The notes under the pieces are model-generated. The model saw only the letters and a program-made list of their open reading frames with translations. It did no database searches and was not told where the DNA came from. From Prorocentrum cordatum (lineage: Eukaryota; Sar; Dinophyceae; Prorocentrales; Prorocentraceae): DNA of 64,000 bases. The position numbers and the translations under genes are program-made. The stretch is from assembly GCA_963575745.1 (NCBI GenBank), contig CAUYUJ010015960.1, positions 717,171 through 781,170 of the forward strand, in the 5' to 3' direction. Of this stretch, positions 63,720 to 64,000 are shown piece after piece (positions within the stretch are counted from its first letter, which is position 1; every line of letters starts with the position of its first letter).

Positions 63720-64000
63720 TGTCGTGTGTGCATGTGTGGTTCGTTGCTGTTATGTGTTATTGTTGTTGCTGTTGGTCTTGTTGTTGCTGTGCTGCCGCTG
63801 CTGCTGCTGTTGCTGTTGTTACTGTTGGTGTTGTTGGTGGTGTTTTGTTTGTAATAGTTGTTGTCGTTGTTGCTGTTGCTGTTGCTGTTGTTGTTGCTGT
63901 CGCTGTTGTTGTTGATGATGTTGTTGTTTGAGGTGGTGGTGATGTTGTCGTTGTTGTTGTTGTTGTTGTTGTTGTTGTTGCTGTTGTTATTGTTGGTGCT
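63720..64000. repeat. (TTG/CTG)n degenerate microsatellite running off the right edge
   Basis: TTGTTGTTGCTGTTG-type triplets throughout. Plus frames are Cys-rich or Val-rich only because of the repeat. The tract continues beyond the window. Confidence 0.9.

Noticed and set aside
63508-63931. Cys-rich and Val-rich open frames at the right edge
   Set aside because: Produced by the TTG/CTG microsatellite; they change identity with phase.

Overview
The window looks like nuclear DNA of a core dinoflagellate. The evidence is: very GC-rich sequence with few genes; long satellite and microsatellite tracts; a 3' splice-site-like tract plus a possible decayed dinoflagellate spliced-leader relic just upstream of a gene; one probable short GT-AG intron; transposon-like proteins of a type I know from dinoflagellate genomes; and no bacterial-style operons. 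The taxon is inferred. I recognise no housekeeping gene, rRNA or tRNA. All convincing long genes lie on the + strand.

Layout. 1-3.9 kb: the 3' part of a large transposase-like gene that enters from the left edge (DDE-like segments, an HMG-like segment and a conserved Cys/Trp-rich tail), broken by one frame change and one in-frame TGA. 3.9-9.93 kb: a satellite complex. It consists of a GC-rich short repeat, a less GC-rich unique island with a minus-strand open frame, a 73-bp array, a 1.8-kb (GAGGCT)n-type satellite, a GGAATCC palindrome block, and a second block of the same GC-rich repeat. 9.94-10.78 kb: exon-like sequence of a second module (acidic linker, then a Cys/His basic module ending in a QGRPLGF-type motif), shifted twice at poly-T runs. 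I suggest it is the 3' part of the first gene, which would make the satellite complex a ~6-kb intron. 11-18 kb: CGCG-rich DNA without a recognisable gene, plus a 72-A tract flanked by a 9-bp direct repeat.

18.4-22.2 kb: the best gene of the window, an intact 1148-residue protein of unknown function. It has a zinc-ribbon-like N-terminus and a long mostly helical C-terminus, encoded by two exons split by a 241-bp intron. 22.2-50 kb: mostly repeats, GC-rich ambiguous open frames and decayed coding-like stretches. 50.4-51.1 kb: a broken Ty1/copia-type RNase H fragment.

Short non-autonomous inverted-repeat elements are scattered at 38.7, 42.5, 42.8, 52.5, 58.0 and 58.2 kb. Several carry recognisable target-site duplications, and one has a paralogous empty site in the same window. 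51-62 kb is packed with (GGA)n arrays and holds an 89-bp satellite bracketed by ~130-bp direct repeats. The right edge runs into a (TTG/CTG)n tract. The genes do not form a visible pathway. The main theme is mobile DNA: a putative autonomous transposase-like gene, an uncharacterised nuclear-looking protein, a retroelement remnant and several families of short passenger elements.
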